A DNA stretch of 64,000 nucleotides from Rhizobium mesosinicum (GTDB lineage: Bacteria > Pseudomonadota > Alphaproteobacteria > Rhizobiales > Rhizobiaceae). Shown one piece after another: positions 7,878 to 16,643 of this stretch. Made by a program: the position numbers and the translations under genes. Location of the stretch: contig NZ_JAEUAK010000015.1 of the NCBI RefSeq assembly GCF_019511345.1, positions 62,001 to 126,000 on the forward strand. The letters are read 5' to 3'. The notes beneath the pieces are model-generated. The model saw nothing but the letters and a program-made list of their open reading frames with translations, was not told the DNA's origin and searched no databases. The stretch's first letter is position 1, and each line of letters opens with the position of its first letter.

Positions 7878-8462
7878 ATGAGTGCTGAGGCTACCCGCCA
7901 GCAGATTGTGCAGGCTGCAGACCGGCTCTTTTACGAGCACGGGTTCGAGGCGACATCATTTGCGCATATCGCGGCCGCCGTCGGCCTGTCGCGGGGTAAT
8001 TTCTACTATCATTTCAAAACCAAGGACGAGATCCTTGATGCGGTGATCGCCCTGCGGATGGCTAATACGCAGGCCATGCTAAATCTCTGGGAGACCGAGG
8101 ACGAGGCGCCTGCTGACCGTATCCGCAGCTTTTTCAATATCCTCATCATGAACCGCGCCAAGATCATGGCCTATGGCTGCCCGGTCGGCACGCTTTGCAA
8201 CGAGCTTGCAAAACTCGATCATGCCGCCAAGGCCGATGCGGCAGAGCTCTTCACGCTCTTTCGCAATTGGCTGACGCGACAGTTTGCTGCGCTTGGCAGG
8301 AAAGCAGATGCCGATGCGCTTTCGATGCATGTGCTGATGCGAAGCCAGGGTGTCGCGTCGCTTGCTACGGCCTTTCACGACGAGAATTTCATACGCCGCG
8401 AGGTCGAAGACATGAGCGTCTGGCTGGAGGCGCAAATTACCGGTGGCGCACGCGCCGCCTGA
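7878..8462 (+). CDS. TetR-family transcriptional regulator
   Basis: The 194-aa protein has the TetR N-terminal HTH: IVQAADRLFYEHGFEATSF, IAAAVGLSRGNFYYHFKTKDEIL. The C-terminal ligand domain contains NRAKIMAYGCPVGTLCNEL, a variant seen in the TetR group that often sits next to oxidoreductases or YciI-like genes. The ATG at 7878 is preferred over GTG/TTG codons just upstream, because GAGG at 7869-7872 is then 5 bp away. Palindromic half sites immediately upstream suggest autorepression. The YciI-like gene follows 38 bp later and is probably cotranscribed. Confidence 0.9.
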   Translation: MSAEATRQQIVQAADRLFYEHGFEATSFAHIAAAVGLSRGNFYYHFKTKDEILDAVIALRMANTQAMLNLWETEDEAPADRIRSFFNILIMNRAKIMAYGCPVGTLCNELAKLDHAAKADAAELFTLFRNWLTRQFAALGRKADADALSMHVLMRSQGVASLATAFHDENFIRREVEDMSVWLEAQITGGARAA

Positions 8463-8500
8463 TCTTTTTTTTATCATCACACAATCCGAGGGATATTCAG

Positions 8501-8785
8501 ATGTTTATCATCACACTCAAATTCGCCGATAAGAGCAAAGCACCGCAGCACATGGAAGGCCATAATGCCTGGATCAAGCGCGGTTTCGATGATGGTGTTT
8601 TTCAGCTGGCGGGCAGTCTTCAGCCGAATGCAGGCGGTGCCATTCTTGCCCACGGCATTGCGCGCGAGGAGCTTGAAATGCGTGTGAATGACGACCCTTT
8701 CGTTGCCGAAGGTGTCGTCAGCGCTGAAATCCTGGAGATCGCTCCAGGCCGTGTCGATGAGCGGCTTGCCTTTCTGAGGGCCTAA
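8501..8785 (+). CDS. YciI-family protein
   Basis: This 94-aa protein has the YciI ferredoxin-like fold pattern: MFIITLKFADKSK at the start, HNAWIKRGFDDGVFQLAGSLQP in the middle and NDDPFVAEGVVSAEILEI near the end. The DDPF motif carries the putative catalytic Asp of the family. YciI proteins are small dimeric enzymes or binding proteins, mostly uncharacterised. A GAGGGA ribosome site precedes the ATG. It is likely in one transcript with the tetR-like gene and may be its regulated partner. Confidence 0.85.
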   Translation: MFIITLKFADKSKAPQHMEGHNAWIKRGFDDGVFQLAGSLQPNAGGAILAHGIAREELEMRVNDDPFVAEGVVSAEILEIAPGRVDERLAFLRA

Positions 8786-8803
8786 TCTGCCCGTCGCTTA
8801 GGT

Positions 8804-9481
8804 CTACGGCCGAAACTCTTCGGGCAGGTTTTCCTTATAGGGATAGAACTTGAAATAGGGCAGCGCCTCCTTTAGTGCGCGGGCGAAGGAGGGGCGTTCC
8901 AGCAAGCGCCTGTAATAGGCTTCGAGGCCCGGCCGTTTTTCCGTAAAGGGCACCAGCGTTCTCGCATAGAAGAGCGCGGGAGCGGCAGCGCAGTCGGCCA
9001 TGGTGAAGGCGTCGCCGGTGATCCAGGCTTTGCCGTCGATCTGCTTCTCCACCATGTCATAGGCAAGCGACAGCATCCCGCGAGCTTCATTGACGCCGTA
9101 CGGATCGGCCGAGCCTTCCGGCCGTATCCGGTCTATGACGATCTTTTGCATCGGCACCTGCACATAGAGATCGAAGAAACGATCCCAGAGGCGGACCTGA
9201 AGGGCGGCATTGGTTTCCTCGGGCACGAGCGGCACCGGCCCAGGATAGTGCCTATCAAGATATTCGACGATGATGCTGGTTTCAGGAACCGTGCTGTCGC
9301 GCGTCTCGTCGCGCAGGATGGGAATCTTGCCGACCGGCCAGAAGCGCAGGAGATCGGCGCTCGACTGTTCGTCGGCGAGATCGACGAAGCGGTTTTCGAA
9401 GGGCGTCCCGCTCTCGTAGAGCGCGATCAGCACCTTGTGGCAGAACGAAGCAAGCGGATGCTGGTAGAGAACGAGCGCCAT
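8804..9481 (-). CDS. Glutathione S-transferase family protein
   Basis: The 225-aa protein has an N-terminal thioredoxin-like GST domain (LYQHPLASFCHKVLIALYESG, then FWPVGKIPILRDE and the glutathione-contact ETSIIVEYLDRHYPG). The helical C-terminal domain contains WITGDAFTMADCAAAPAL. It probably conjugates or reduces electrophiles with glutathione. The substrate is unknown. It stands alone, convergent to the YciI gene. A short AT-rich gap of about 100 bp follows its start. Confidence 0.87.
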   Translation of the reverse strand: MALVLYQHPLASFCHKVLIALYESGTPFENRFVDLADEQSSADLLRFWPVGKIPILRDETRDSTVPETSIIVEYLDRHYPGPVPLVPEETNAALQVRLWDRFFDLYVQVPMQKIVIDRIRPEGSADPYGVNEARGMLSLAYDMVEKQIDGKAWITGDAFTMADCAAAPALFYARTLVPFTEKRPGLEAYYRRLLERPSFARALKEALPYFKFYPYKENLPEEFRP

Positions 9482-9580
9482 GCGATGACCTTTCGTGCTG
9501 AACGAACGCCGCGTGCGGGTTGCACGCGCTAAGGACGCTCTATAATTAGCAGTACGAAAGACAAATGCCAGATGGGGCGT

Positions 9581-10402
9581 TCAGCCGTTATACCGCGCCG
9601 TCACCAGATGGCCGGGGCTCGGGTGGCCTTCCTGCATGCGCACGTTGATCTCCATGATCTCGATCAGCTCGAAGCCTGTAGCAGCCAGCCGCTCGCGGAT
9701 ATAGGTCTCGGTGTGGATGAAGCGCTGGTGCGGACCGACCATATAGGGGCGGCCGTCCGCCAGTTTTTCGGGCAGGGTTTCCGAGGAAAAGATAAAGATG
9801 CCGCCGGCATTCATGTTTTCGGCAGCCCCGAAGAAGAGCGGCTCCAGCGCGCCGAGATAGGGAAGCACGTCGGTCGCAGTGATTAGATCGAAGGGCTCTT
9901 CATCATTGTCGTCGAGGAAATCCTCGACCTCGGCGACGAAGAGCGTCTCATAGACTTCCTTCTCATCGGCGATGACGACCATGTTTTCCGAGATGTCGAT
10001 GCCGATCATCTCTTCGCAGAGGTCATTGAGCGCGCTGCCGGTGAGTCCCGTGCCGCAGCCGAGATCGAGCATGCGCTTGAAGGGACCGAGTTTCAGATCC
10101 TGCAGGCGCTGGCGCACGAGCATCGGCACGTGGTAGCCGAGCTGCTCCACCAGCACATCCTCGAAGACTTCGGCGTGCTGATCGAAGAGGGTTTCGACAT
10201 AGGCGTCCGGCGCGCGAACAGGCGTCTCGCCGCGGCCCATAGAGGCAATACGAACGGCCGCGCCGCCGTGGTCGTCGGGATCGATTGCCAGGACGTCCTG
10301 ATAGGCCTCGACGGCCGCGTCGATATCGCCGGCTTTTTCAAGCGCGAGAGCGCGGTTATAGGCTTCCGCGAGAGCCTCTTCATCGATCTTCTTTTTGTTC
10401 AT
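9581..10402 (-). CDS. TPR-containing SAM-dependent methyltransferase
   Basis: The 273-aa protein joins a tetratricopeptide-like N-terminus (about residues 8-45: AYNRALALEKAGDIDAAVEA, YQDVLAIDPDDHGGA) to a class I methyltransferase domain. SAM motif I is MLDLGCGTGLTGSAL near residue 112, and GIDISENMV follows. Downstream is FDLITATDVLPYLGAL. Proteins of this layout are common in rhizobia, but the methyl acceptor is not known. The ATG is followed by a lysine-rich run (MNKKKIDEE). It is transcribed after usg with a 43-bp gap. Confidence 0.85.
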   Translation of the reverse strand: MNKKKIDEEALAEAYNRALALEKAGDIDAAVEAYQDVLAIDPDDHGGAAVRIASMGRGETPVRAPDAYVETLFDQHAEVFEDVLVEQLGYHVPMLVRQRLQDLKLGPFKRMLDLGCGTGLTGSALNDLCEEMIGIDISENMVVIADEKEVYETLFVAEVEDFLDDNDEEPFDLITATDVLPYLGALEPLFFGAAENMNAGGIFIFSSETLPEKLADGRPYMVGPHQRFIHTETYIRERLAATGFELIEIMEINVRMQEGHPSPGHLVTARYNG

Positions 10403-10445
10403 GCGGGCGTTTTAGAGCCCACAGCTTACCATCGCAACTGCAATT

Positions 10446-10712
10446 TCAGTGCAATATGAATTCGCCCTTAAGGGAGCGCCACTCCGTTGCCGAAATGAGC
10501 CTGCGATGAATGTAACGCACCGAATGCAGCGGCCCGTCCAGTTTCTCCTGCCAGAACTTCAGGAACCCGCGCATTTCCGGAAAGTCCGGAGCGAGGTCGT
10601 AGTCCTGCCAGATATAGGTCTGGAGCAAGGCCGGATGATCCGGCATGCGATAGAGGATCTGGGCGGTCGTCAGCCCGTAACCCTGAAGCTGCTTTTCCAT
10701 GTCCTTGTGCAT
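10446..10712 (-). CDS. Usg family protein
   Basis: The 88-aa product matches the alphaproteobacterial Usg family, named for an upstream gene near trp genes in Caulobacter. It has LQGYGLTTAQILYRMPDHP, LLQTYIWQDYDLAPDFP and LKFWQEKLDGPLHSVRY. Its biochemical role is unknown; a link to tryptophan genes has been suggested only from context elsewhere, and no trp gene is near here. The first ATG gives MHKDMEKQL; an ATG five codons later is possible. Confidence 0.8.
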   Translation of the reverse strand: MHKDMEKQLQGYGLTTAQILYRMPDHPALLQTYIWQDYDLAPDFPEMRGFLKFWQEKLDGPLHSVRYIHRRLISATEWRSLKGEFILH

Positions 10713-10837
10713 TGTGTCTCGCTTCTTCTCGTTCCCACTCCGCGCTTATTAGCGCTACATGATATGAGATCATGCAGTGGTTAACGGAAGCTTTACAGTT
10801 ACTACAACAAAGAGCTATTCAATTTAATTTCAATGGC

Positions 10838-10867
10838 TTGGCAGCGACACCGGGTGAGTGCTGCCAA
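10838..10867 (-). other. Inverted repeat just after the amino-acid permease gene
   Basis: TTGGCAGC and GCTGCCAA form an 8-bp perfect stem with a 14-nt loop, beginning 5 bp beyond the stop of the gene ending at 10872. On the minus strand it is followed by an A/T-rich stretch rather than a clean T tract. It probably marks the 3' end of the ABC operon. Confidence 0.45.
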
Positions 10868-10871
10868 TCGC

Positions 10872-11702
10872 TCAGCGCTTCAGATGGCGCGTGAGGCGGC
10901 GCTCGATCCAGTTCCAGAGATGGCGCAGCGCCTCTACGATGGCGAGGTAGAAGATCGCCGCCCAAAGGTAGGTCTGGTAATCGAACGTGCGCGAGAAGGC
11001 GTAGCGCGTCTCGCCCATCAGATCGAGGACGGTGATGATGGCGACGACCGCCGAGCCCTTGATGAGCAGGATGATCTCGTTGCCGTAGGGGCGCAGCGCC
11101 ACGATGAAGGCTTGCGGCAGGATGATCTTGCGGAAGGCGATGACCTTGTGGATGCCGAGGGCCGCAGCGGCTTCATGCTGGCCGTACGGAACGCTTGCGA
11201 TCGCGCCACGCAGGATTTCCGCCTGATATGCCGCGGTATTGATGGTCATGGCAAAGAGGCCGCAATACCAGGCATCGCGGAAGAACCACCAGAGACCGAC
11301 GGCTTCCATCTGCGGCCGGAACACGCCGAGGCCGTAATAGACAAGGAAGAGCTGGGCAAGCAGCGGCGTTCCACGGAAGAAGTAGATGTACCCGTAGGCA
11401 AGCCAATTTAGCGCTCTGTATTTCGACAGGCGCGCCATGGCAAGCGGCAGCGAGAGGACGGCGCCGCAGATGACGGAGATGAAGACGAGGCTCAGGGTGA
11501 TCCAGAGGCCATGCAGGTAACGCGGCCCGTAATGAGTGAATTTGTCCGGATCCCAACCCGCGACGACGGTGAAGATCAGCAGCGCTGCCAGGAGCGCCCA
11601 GAAGGCGACGAGCAGGTAGCCGATCAGCCGTGATGCCGTCACCGGCTTTGCCACCGTGCGGGGTGCCGGCTGCGGCGGGATGAGCGTCTCGGCATAACTC
11701 AT
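10872..11702 (-). CDS. Polar amino acid ABC transporter, permease (HisM/ArtM type)
   Basis: The 276-aa membrane protein is a HisM-type permease. TYLW-rich helices flank the conserved loop HEAAAALGIHKVIAFRKIILPQA. YFFRGTPLLAQLFLVYYGLG is the typical early helix of the family. The ATG at 11702 overlaps the stop of the preceding permease gene as ATGA, so the two are translationally coupled and probably form a heterodimer. It follows the binding-protein gene at 12619. No ATPase gene is present next to them. Confidence 0.92.
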   Translation of the reverse strand: MSYAETLIPPQPAPRTVAKPVTASRLIGYLLVAFWALLAALLIFTVVAGWDPDKFTHYGPRYLHGLWITLSLVFISVICGAVLSLPLAMARLSKYRALNWLAYGYIYFFRGTPLLAQLFLVYYGLGVFRPQMEAVGLWWFFRDAWYCGLFAMTINTAAYQAEILRGAIASVPYGQHEAAAALGIHKVIAFRKIILPQAFIVALRPYGNEIILLIKGSAVVAIITVLDLMGETRYAFSRTFDYQTYLWAAIFYLAIVEALRHLWNWIERRLTRHLKR

Positions 11703-12505
11703 CGGCGGACCTCCGAACGCCTGGCCCAACGATCGATATGGGCGAGGACGAAGGAGGAGAGGATCGCGAGCGCCAGATAGAGACAGCAGGCGATGCCGTA
11801 GAAAAAGAATGGTTCCTTGGTGACGCGCACGGCGACGTTCGTCTGGCGCAGGATATCGGCGAGGCTGATGATCGAAACGTAAGACGTGTCCTTCAGCAGC
11901 ACCATCCAGAGATTCATCAGGCCAGGGAGCGCGATGCGCACGAGCTGCGGCAGGACGATGAGGCGCAGCGTGCGGCCCCAGTGCAGGCCGAGTGAGTCTC
12001 CCGCCTCATATTGCCCCTTGGGAATGGCGCGGAAAGCCGAGAGCAGCACTTCGGAGCAATAGGCGGAAAATACGACCGAGAGCGCAATCACGCCGGCAAG
12101 GAAGGCGTTGATTTCGACCGGCGGGCCGTTGTAGCCGGCGAGATCCAGCAGATACTGGATGAGGATCTGCATGCCGTAATAGATGATGAAGAGCGTGAGA
12201 AGCTCCGGCAGGCCGCGGAAGATCGTGGTGTAGACGCCGGCGGCAAGCCGCAGCGACTTTTCTTCCGACTGCTGGCCGAGCGCCACGAGGAAACCGATAA
12301 CGAGGCCGATCGGCAGGGTGACGACCGCCACCGATACGGTGACCTGGAGGCCGAGTGCAATCTCGTCGCCCCAGCCGGTGTCGCCACAGGCAAGAATCGT
12401 CGACTGACCAAACCAGGTGAAGAGGCCGACGGGTCCGCAGAGCGGATCGAAAATGTGCACAAGCAGGCTCCAGAAGGAGCCGAGCGCGGAAAACAATCCG
12501 CCCAT
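11699..12505 (-). CDS. Polar amino acid ABC transporter, permease (HisQ/ArtQ type)
   Basis: The 268-aa permease is the HisQ-type partner. LGLQVTVSVAVVTLPIGLVIG, TIFRGLPELLTLFIIYYGMQ and the EAA-like loop GQYEAGDSLGLHWGRTLRLI identify it. It forms the membrane channel with the downstream permease for uptake of basic or polar amino acids. The gene begins 113 bp after the binding-protein stop, with a strong hairpin between them. Confidence 0.92.
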   Translation of the reverse strand: MGGLFSALGSFWSLLVHIFDPLCGPVGLFTWFGQSTILACGDTGWGDEIALGLQVTVSVAVVTLPIGLVIGFLVALGQQSEEKSLRLAAGVYTTIFRGLPELLTLFIIYYGMQILIQYLLDLAGYNGPPVEINAFLAGVIALSVVFSAYCSEVLLSAFRAIPKGQYEAGDSLGLHWGRTLRLIVLPQLVRIALPGLMNLWMVLLKDTSYVSIISLADILRQTNVAVRVTKEPFFFYGIACCLYLALAILSSFVLAHIDRWARRSEVRR

Positions 12506-12561
12506 GCCAGAATTCCCCTCACGGCTTTTGCCGTTTTGATCTTGCCACCTTTGTCAAACAA

Positions 12562-12592
12562 AAATGGCGGAAGAGCAAGCCTTCCGCCATTT
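12562..12592 (-). terminator. Intrinsic terminator/attenuating hairpin after the binding-protein gene
   Basis: AAATGGCGGAAG and CTTCCGCCATTT form a perfect 12-bp stem with a 7-nt loop. On the minus strand the stem is followed by TTTTTGTTT. It lies between the binding-protein and first permease genes, where partial termination gives the usual excess of binding protein over permease. Confidence 0.8.
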
Positions 12593-12618
12593 CCTTCATC
12601 GGCCAGATAGCGAATTTA

Positions 12619-13392
12619 TCATTCGCCGTAAACGTCGAAATCGAAGTACTTGTCCTGGATCTTCTTGTACTCGCCGCTGGCGCGGATCGCGGCGATCGCA
12701 GTGTTCAGCTTTTCCTTCAGCGGGTCGCCCTTGCGGATGGCGATACCGGCGCCGTTGCCGTTAATCTCCTTGTCGACCGGCAGAGTCGTCAGGATCTTGC
12801 AGCAGGAGCCGGCGTCGGACTTGACCCATTCGGAGAGAACGACGACGTCGTCGATGACAGCATCGACACGGCCGCTGGAAACGTCGAGCTTGTACTCATC
12901 AGCCGTCGGGTAGAGCTTCAGCTCGGTGTCGGCGAGATGCTTCTCGGCGTAGTTGGCATGCGTCGTGGAGGTCTGCGCGCCGATCACCTTTCCCTTGAGG
13001 CCGGCAACATCGGTGATCTTGGAGTCCTTCGGCACGGCGATGGCCGGCGGGGTGTTGTAGTACTTGTTGGAGAAGTCGACCAACTTCAGGCGCTCCGGCG
13101 TGATCGACATGGAAGAGACGATCATGTCGAACTTCTTTGCGTTGAGCGCCGGAATGATGCCGTCCCAGTCGGTGCTTACGAAGGAGCATTCGGCCTTCAT
13201 TTCGGCACAGAGCGCCTTGGCGATATCGATGTCGAAGCCCTGTATGGTGCCACTGGCGTCAACGAATTCGAATGGCGGGTAGGTCGAGTCCGTGCCGATC
13301 ACGTATTTTTCACCATCGGCAAGAGCCGCGCCGGCAAAGAGAGACATTGCTGCGAGCGAGGCTGCAGCAAGGAGCTTGGTGGAAATGCGCAT
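12619..13392 (-). CDS. Polar amino acid ABC transporter, periplasmic binding protein
   Basis: The 257-aa protein is a HisJ/ArgT-type binding protein. A Sec signal peptide (LLAAASLAAMSLFAGAALA) is followed by YVIGTDSTYPPFEFVDASG, GFDIDIAKALCAEM, WDGIIPALNAKKFDMIVSSM and GRVDAVIDDV. Lysine, arginine, ornithine or histidine are the usual ligands; the exact one is not readable. The ATG at 13392 is chosen because it starts the signal peptide and is preceded by GAGAGGATCC; a longer reading adds non-signal residues. It heads the three-gene operon. Confidence 0.92.
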   Translation of the reverse strand: MRISTKLLAAASLAAMSLFAGAALADGEKYVIGTDSTYPPFEFVDASGTIQGFDIDIAKALCAEMKAECSFVSTDWDGIIPALNAKKFDMIVSSMSITPERLKLVDFSNKYYNTPPAIAVPKDSKITDVAGLKGKVIGAQTSTTHANYAEKHLADTELKLYPTADEYKLDVSSGRVDAVIDDVVVLSEWVKSDAGSCCKILTTLPVDKEINGNGAGIAIRKGDPLKEKLNTAIAAIRASGEYKKIQDKYFDFDVYGE

Positions 13393-13731
13393 GAGGATCC
13401 TCTCTGTTGGTGGCTCCGGGTCTTTTTGTTGTTCGCCGGCCGCCGGATACTTAGACGGTGCCACCACCGTCTTGCGGCGATAATCAAACCTTTTTTTGCA
13501 AAATTGCAACAGGAATCCCGCCCGCTATTGTGCGGTGCAACCGGGAGCCGGGATGGCGGCGGGTATGAACCAAGGCCGAATGCCGCGTTCAGGCGAGGTT
13601 AATGCGGGTCTTCCTAGCTTCCGGAACAAATCGGCATTTTGGCGATTGTGGGTTCGCACAATGCATAAAAAGCCGTGTTTGCGGGGCAGTGAGCTCCGGT
13701 CGAAGTCAGAATAAGGACGAGGAAACCCCCG
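13393..13731. other. Divergent intergenic region
   Basis: This 339-bp stretch lies between the divergent amino-acid binding-protein gene and the OmpA-family gene and should hold both promoters. It includes poly-T/poly-A near 13488-13500. I see no conserved gene or clear operator. Confidence 0.5.
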
Positions 13732-15969
13732 ATGGGCATGAAATCCAGATTGTTTGCCAGTGCGGCTTTTCCGCTGCTTTCCCTTGCCTTCGCGGTGCCG
13801 CCGGCAGGCGCTTACGCCGCGGCCGGCGGAACGCAGCATGGCGCTGCAGGCGCCGTCGCCGAAGGCAGCTACCAGGTGGCGCAGGACGCACCTTCGGAAG
13901 AGGAACTTCTGAAAAAGAAGAGGAAGCAGGCAGAAGAGGGCCAACAGCAGCAGGAGGCACCAGCCGAAAAGCCGCAGCGGCGCGAAGCACCTGCCGAGGC
14001 CGCTCCGGAACCCGAACAGAAGCCGAAGCGCCAGCGCGAACCCGAACCTCAGGCCGCTCCGGAAGCCCAGGCACCGGCCGCTGAAGAGCCCGCCCGGCCG
14101 CGCCGCCAGCGTGAAGCCCAGCCCGAGCAGGCGGCACCAGACCAGCAGGCGCCTGCTACTGAGGAGCCACAGCGTCCGCGCCGCCAGCGTCAGGCGCAGC
14201 CCGAGGCTGCGCCGCAAGCCGAGCAGCCTAAGGCCGAACAGCCCCAGGCAGCGGAACCGCAGGCCGAGCAGCCGAAGCGCCAACGCGACCGTAAGCAGAA
14301 TGCCGAGCAGGCAGTGCCTGAGGCTCAGCAGCCGACAGGTGAGGCCCCGGCTGCCGGCGAGGCTACTCAACCCGCTGAAAAGCCGCGCCAGCGCCCGCAG
14401 CGCCAGAAACCTGAAACGACGGAACAGCCCGCCGAGCAGAGCACGGAACAGCCGGCAGAGCAGCAGGGCGGCAAGCGTCCGGCCGGCGGCAAACGGCCCG
14501 CAGCCACCGAGCAGCAGGCCGCGCCATCTGGCGAGGCGCCACTACGGGCAGAGAAGCCCGCAACGGCCGAACAGCCGGCAACCGAGAAGCCCGTTCCGAC
14601 GGAGAAGCCCGCAACGGCTGAAAAGCCCGCGGCCGGAGAGCCTGTGCCCGCGCAAAAGCCTGCCGCCGAGCAGCCCGCAGCCGGTCAGCCGCAGCCCGAA
14701 CAGCCCGCCGCCATCGTGCCGCAGTCCGGTGAACAGCCGGCAGCCGGTGCGCCGCAGCAGGCCGAACAGGCGATCCCCGCACCTGAACAGGTTACGCCCC
14801 AGGAACTGGAGCGCCGCAAGCAGATCGCCCAGGATCCGGCCAAGAGCAACGAGACGATCGTCCTGCCTGTCGAAAACGGTGCTGCCGTCCTCGACAGCGA
14901 CAAGGATGCCGATCGCAGCCAGGGCAGGCAGAGTCGTCGCGACCGCGACCGCCAGCGCGCCGACAGCCAGGATTTCAAGCTGCCGACGTCGGATGCCGAG
15001 GCCCAGTCGTTCACCAGCCAACAGCGTGCGCCGGTGCAGATCGAAGCCGTTACGCGCGAAGAAGGCCGGCGTCTCGACAGCCGTCCGCAGTTCGCCGAGC
15101 CGGATGGCGTGCGCTACGGCGAACGCACGGACGACAGCCGCGTCATCATCCAGTTCGGCGGCCGCACCATCGTTCGCAGCGATGACGACCGCCGGTTCCT
15201 GCGCGATGGCGAACGGCCGACCTATGAGGAACTTTCGAACGACCGCTACCGCGAAACGATCATCAGGCCCGAAGGCTATCGCATCGTGACGATCCGCAAC
15301 CGCTACGGCGACATCATCCAGCGCTCCCGCGTCGATGCGCGCGGGCGGGAGACGGTGCTCTATTACTCGCCCGAACTCTATGAGGATCCGGATCGCGACT
15401 ACTTCGAGGATCCGGGCGCGGACCTGCCGCCGATGCGCCTGCGCGTGCCGCTGAATGAGTACATCATCGACACCAGCACCGATCCGGACCGTGACTATTA
15501 CGAGTTCCTGAGCGAGCCGCCTGTCGAGCCGGTCGAACGCGTCTATTCGTTGAACGAGGTGAAATATTCGGCCCGTATCCGCGACAAGGTGCGCCGTATC
15601 GACCTGGACACTGTGACCTTTGCGACCGGCAGCGCGGAAATTCCGATGAGCCAGGCCCGTACGCTGCGCAAGGTGGCCGATGCGATCAACGAAGTGCTCG
15701 ACAAGGACAAGAGCGAGACCTTCCTGATCGAGGGCCACACCGATGCCGTCGGCTCCGACCAGAGCAACCTGATCCTTTCGGACCAGCGCGCCGAATCGGT
15801 CGCCAACGTGCTGACGGATGTCTATGGCATTTTGCCGGAGAACCTCGCGACGCAGGGTTATGGCGAGCGCTATCTGAAGGTGAATACGGACGGGCCGAAC
15901 CAGGAGAACCGACGCGTGACCATTAGGCGTGTGACCGCGCTGGTGCGGCCGGTGGCGCACAACAGGTAA
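13732..15969 (+). CDS. OmpA-family outer membrane protein with long Pro/Ala/Gln/Glu-rich region
   Basis: The 745-aa protein begins with a signal peptide (SRLFASAAFPLLSLAFAVPPAGAYA). About residues 55-360 are a low-complexity linker built from short repeats such as RPRRQR, EQPAAE and AEKPAT, rich in Pro, Ala, Gln, Glu and Arg. A charged middle region follows. The C-terminal OmpA domain (about 625-740) has FATGSAEIPMSQARTL, EGHTDAVGSDQSNLILSDQRAESV and GYGERYLKVNTDG, the peptidoglycan-binding core. It probably anchors the envelope to peptidoglycan. The start follows GGACGAGGAAA. A good terminator follows the stop. Confidence 0.9.
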   Translation: MGMKSRLFASAAFPLLSLAFAVPPAGAYAAAGGTQHGAAGAVAEGSYQVAQDAPSEEELLKKKRKQAEEGQQQQEAPAEKPQRREAPAEAAPEPEQKPKRQREPEPQAAPEAQAPAAEEPARPRRQREAQPEQAAPDQQAPATEEPQRPRRQRQAQPEAAPQAEQPKAEQPQAAEPQAEQPKRQRDRKQNAEQAVPEAQQPTGEAPAAGEATQPAEKPRQRPQRQKPETTEQPAEQSTEQPAEQQGGKRPAGGKRPAATEQQAAPSGEAPLRAEKPATAEQPATEKPVPTEKPATAEKPAAGEPVPAQKPAAEQPAAGQPQPEQPAAIVPQSGEQPAAGAPQQAEQAIPAPEQVTPQELERRKQIAQDPAKSNETIVLPVENGAAVLDSDKDADRSQGRQSRRDRDRQRADSQDFKLPTSDAEAQSFTSQQRAPVQIEAVTREEGRRLDSRPQFAEPDGVRYGERTDDSRVIIQFGGRTIVRSDDDRRFLRDGERPTYEELSNDRYRETIIRPEGYRIVTIRNRYGDIIQRSRVDARGRETVLYYSPELYEDPDRDYFEDPGADLPPMRLRVPLNEYIIDTSTDPDRDYYEFLSEPPVEPVERVYSLNEVKYSARIRDKVRRIDLDTVTFATGSAEIPMSQARTLRKVADAINEVLDKDKSETFLIEGHTDAVGSDQSNLILSDQRAESVANVLTDVYGILPENLATQGYGERYLKVNTDGPNQENRRVTIRRVTALVRPVAHNR

Positions 15970-15994
15970 GAGGGCGTCGGAGTATTATGAGGAG

Positions 15995-16022
15995 GGCGAG
16001 GTCGCGAGGCCTCGCCTTTTTT
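15995..16022 (+). terminator. Intrinsic terminator of the OmpA-family gene
   Basis: GGCGAGG and CCTCGCC form a 7-bp stem with an 8-nt loop, followed by six T residues. It begins 26 bp after the OmpA-family stop. Confidence 0.8.
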
Positions 16023-16055
16023 GTTTTTGGATTCGACGGGGCGGCGTCTTCCCCT

Positions 16056-16072
16056 TCTCCCCATCGGGGAGA
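16056..16072. repeat. Short GC palindrome
   Basis: TCTCCCC-ATC-GGGGAGA is a 7-bp perfect inverted repeat between the OmpA-family gene and mobB. It resembles the cores of dispersed rhizobial intergenic palindromes and could also help end mobB transcription. Confidence 0.4.
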
Positions 16073-16088
16073 GCGACTGTCTCTGCTG

Positions 16089-16616
16089 TCAAGCGTTTTG
16101 AGAAGGCGGAGCAAGCCCAACCGTCCGCGCCACAAAATCGGCAATTGCGACGGTGTCATCCAAATCAAATACGGCGAGCCCACCAGCATCCTCCACCACG
16201 TGGTCTGCCGCAATCGCCACAATATGCGGGTCCTCCGGCGCCAGTGGATCGCGCCTGGCTGCCTCCAATCGCCGCGCCTCGATCTTCGGGATCGGCTCAC
16301 GCTTGTAGCCTTCGATCAGCACGAGATCGCAGGGCGCGAGCCGCGCCAGTATCTCCTCGAAGCTCGGTTCCGGCTCTCCGCGCAGCTCATGCATGATCGC
16401 ATAGCGCGTGCCTGACACGATCGTCACCTCATGCGCTCCGGCCTGCCGGTGGCGGTAGCTGTCAGCGCCGACCTTGTCGATGTCGAAATCGTGGTGGGCG
16501 TGTTTGACGGTGGAAATGCGGTAGCCGCGGCGGGTAAACTCCTCGACGAGGCGAACCGCGAGCCCAGTCTTGCCGGAATTCTTCCAGCCGGCGATGCCGA
16601 AGATTTTCTGTGTCAT
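16089..16616 (-). CDS. mobB: Molybdopterin-guanine dinucleotide biosynthesis adapter protein MobB
   Basis: The 175-aa GTP-binding protein has a Walker A motif GWKNSGKTGLAVRLVEEF at residues 10-27, and TVKHAHHDFDIDKVGADS, LVLIEGYK and KIEARR follow. MobB assists MobA in forming the bis-MGD form of molybdenum cofactor, though it is often not essential. It lies 27 bp downstream of mobA on the same strand, so both are probably cotranscribed. moaA for an early cofactor step lies about 5 kb away. Confidence 0.93.
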   Translation of the reverse strand: MTQKIFGIAGWKNSGKTGLAVRLVEEFTRRGYRISTVKHAHHDFDIDKVGADSYRHRQAGAHEVTIVSGTRYAIMHELRGEPEPSFEEILARLAPCDLVLIEGYKREPIPKIEARRLEAARRDPLAPEDPHIVAIAADHVVEDAGGLAVFDLDDTVAIADFVARTVGLAPPSQNA

Positions 16617-16643
16617 CCGCCTTCTTTCATCCGCCGATGTTGT

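Noticed and set aside
14542..15960. 472-codon open frame on the minus strand opposite the OmpA-family gene
   Set aside because: It results from GC-rich codon bias; its product is Arg/Asp/Leu-biased with no known domain.
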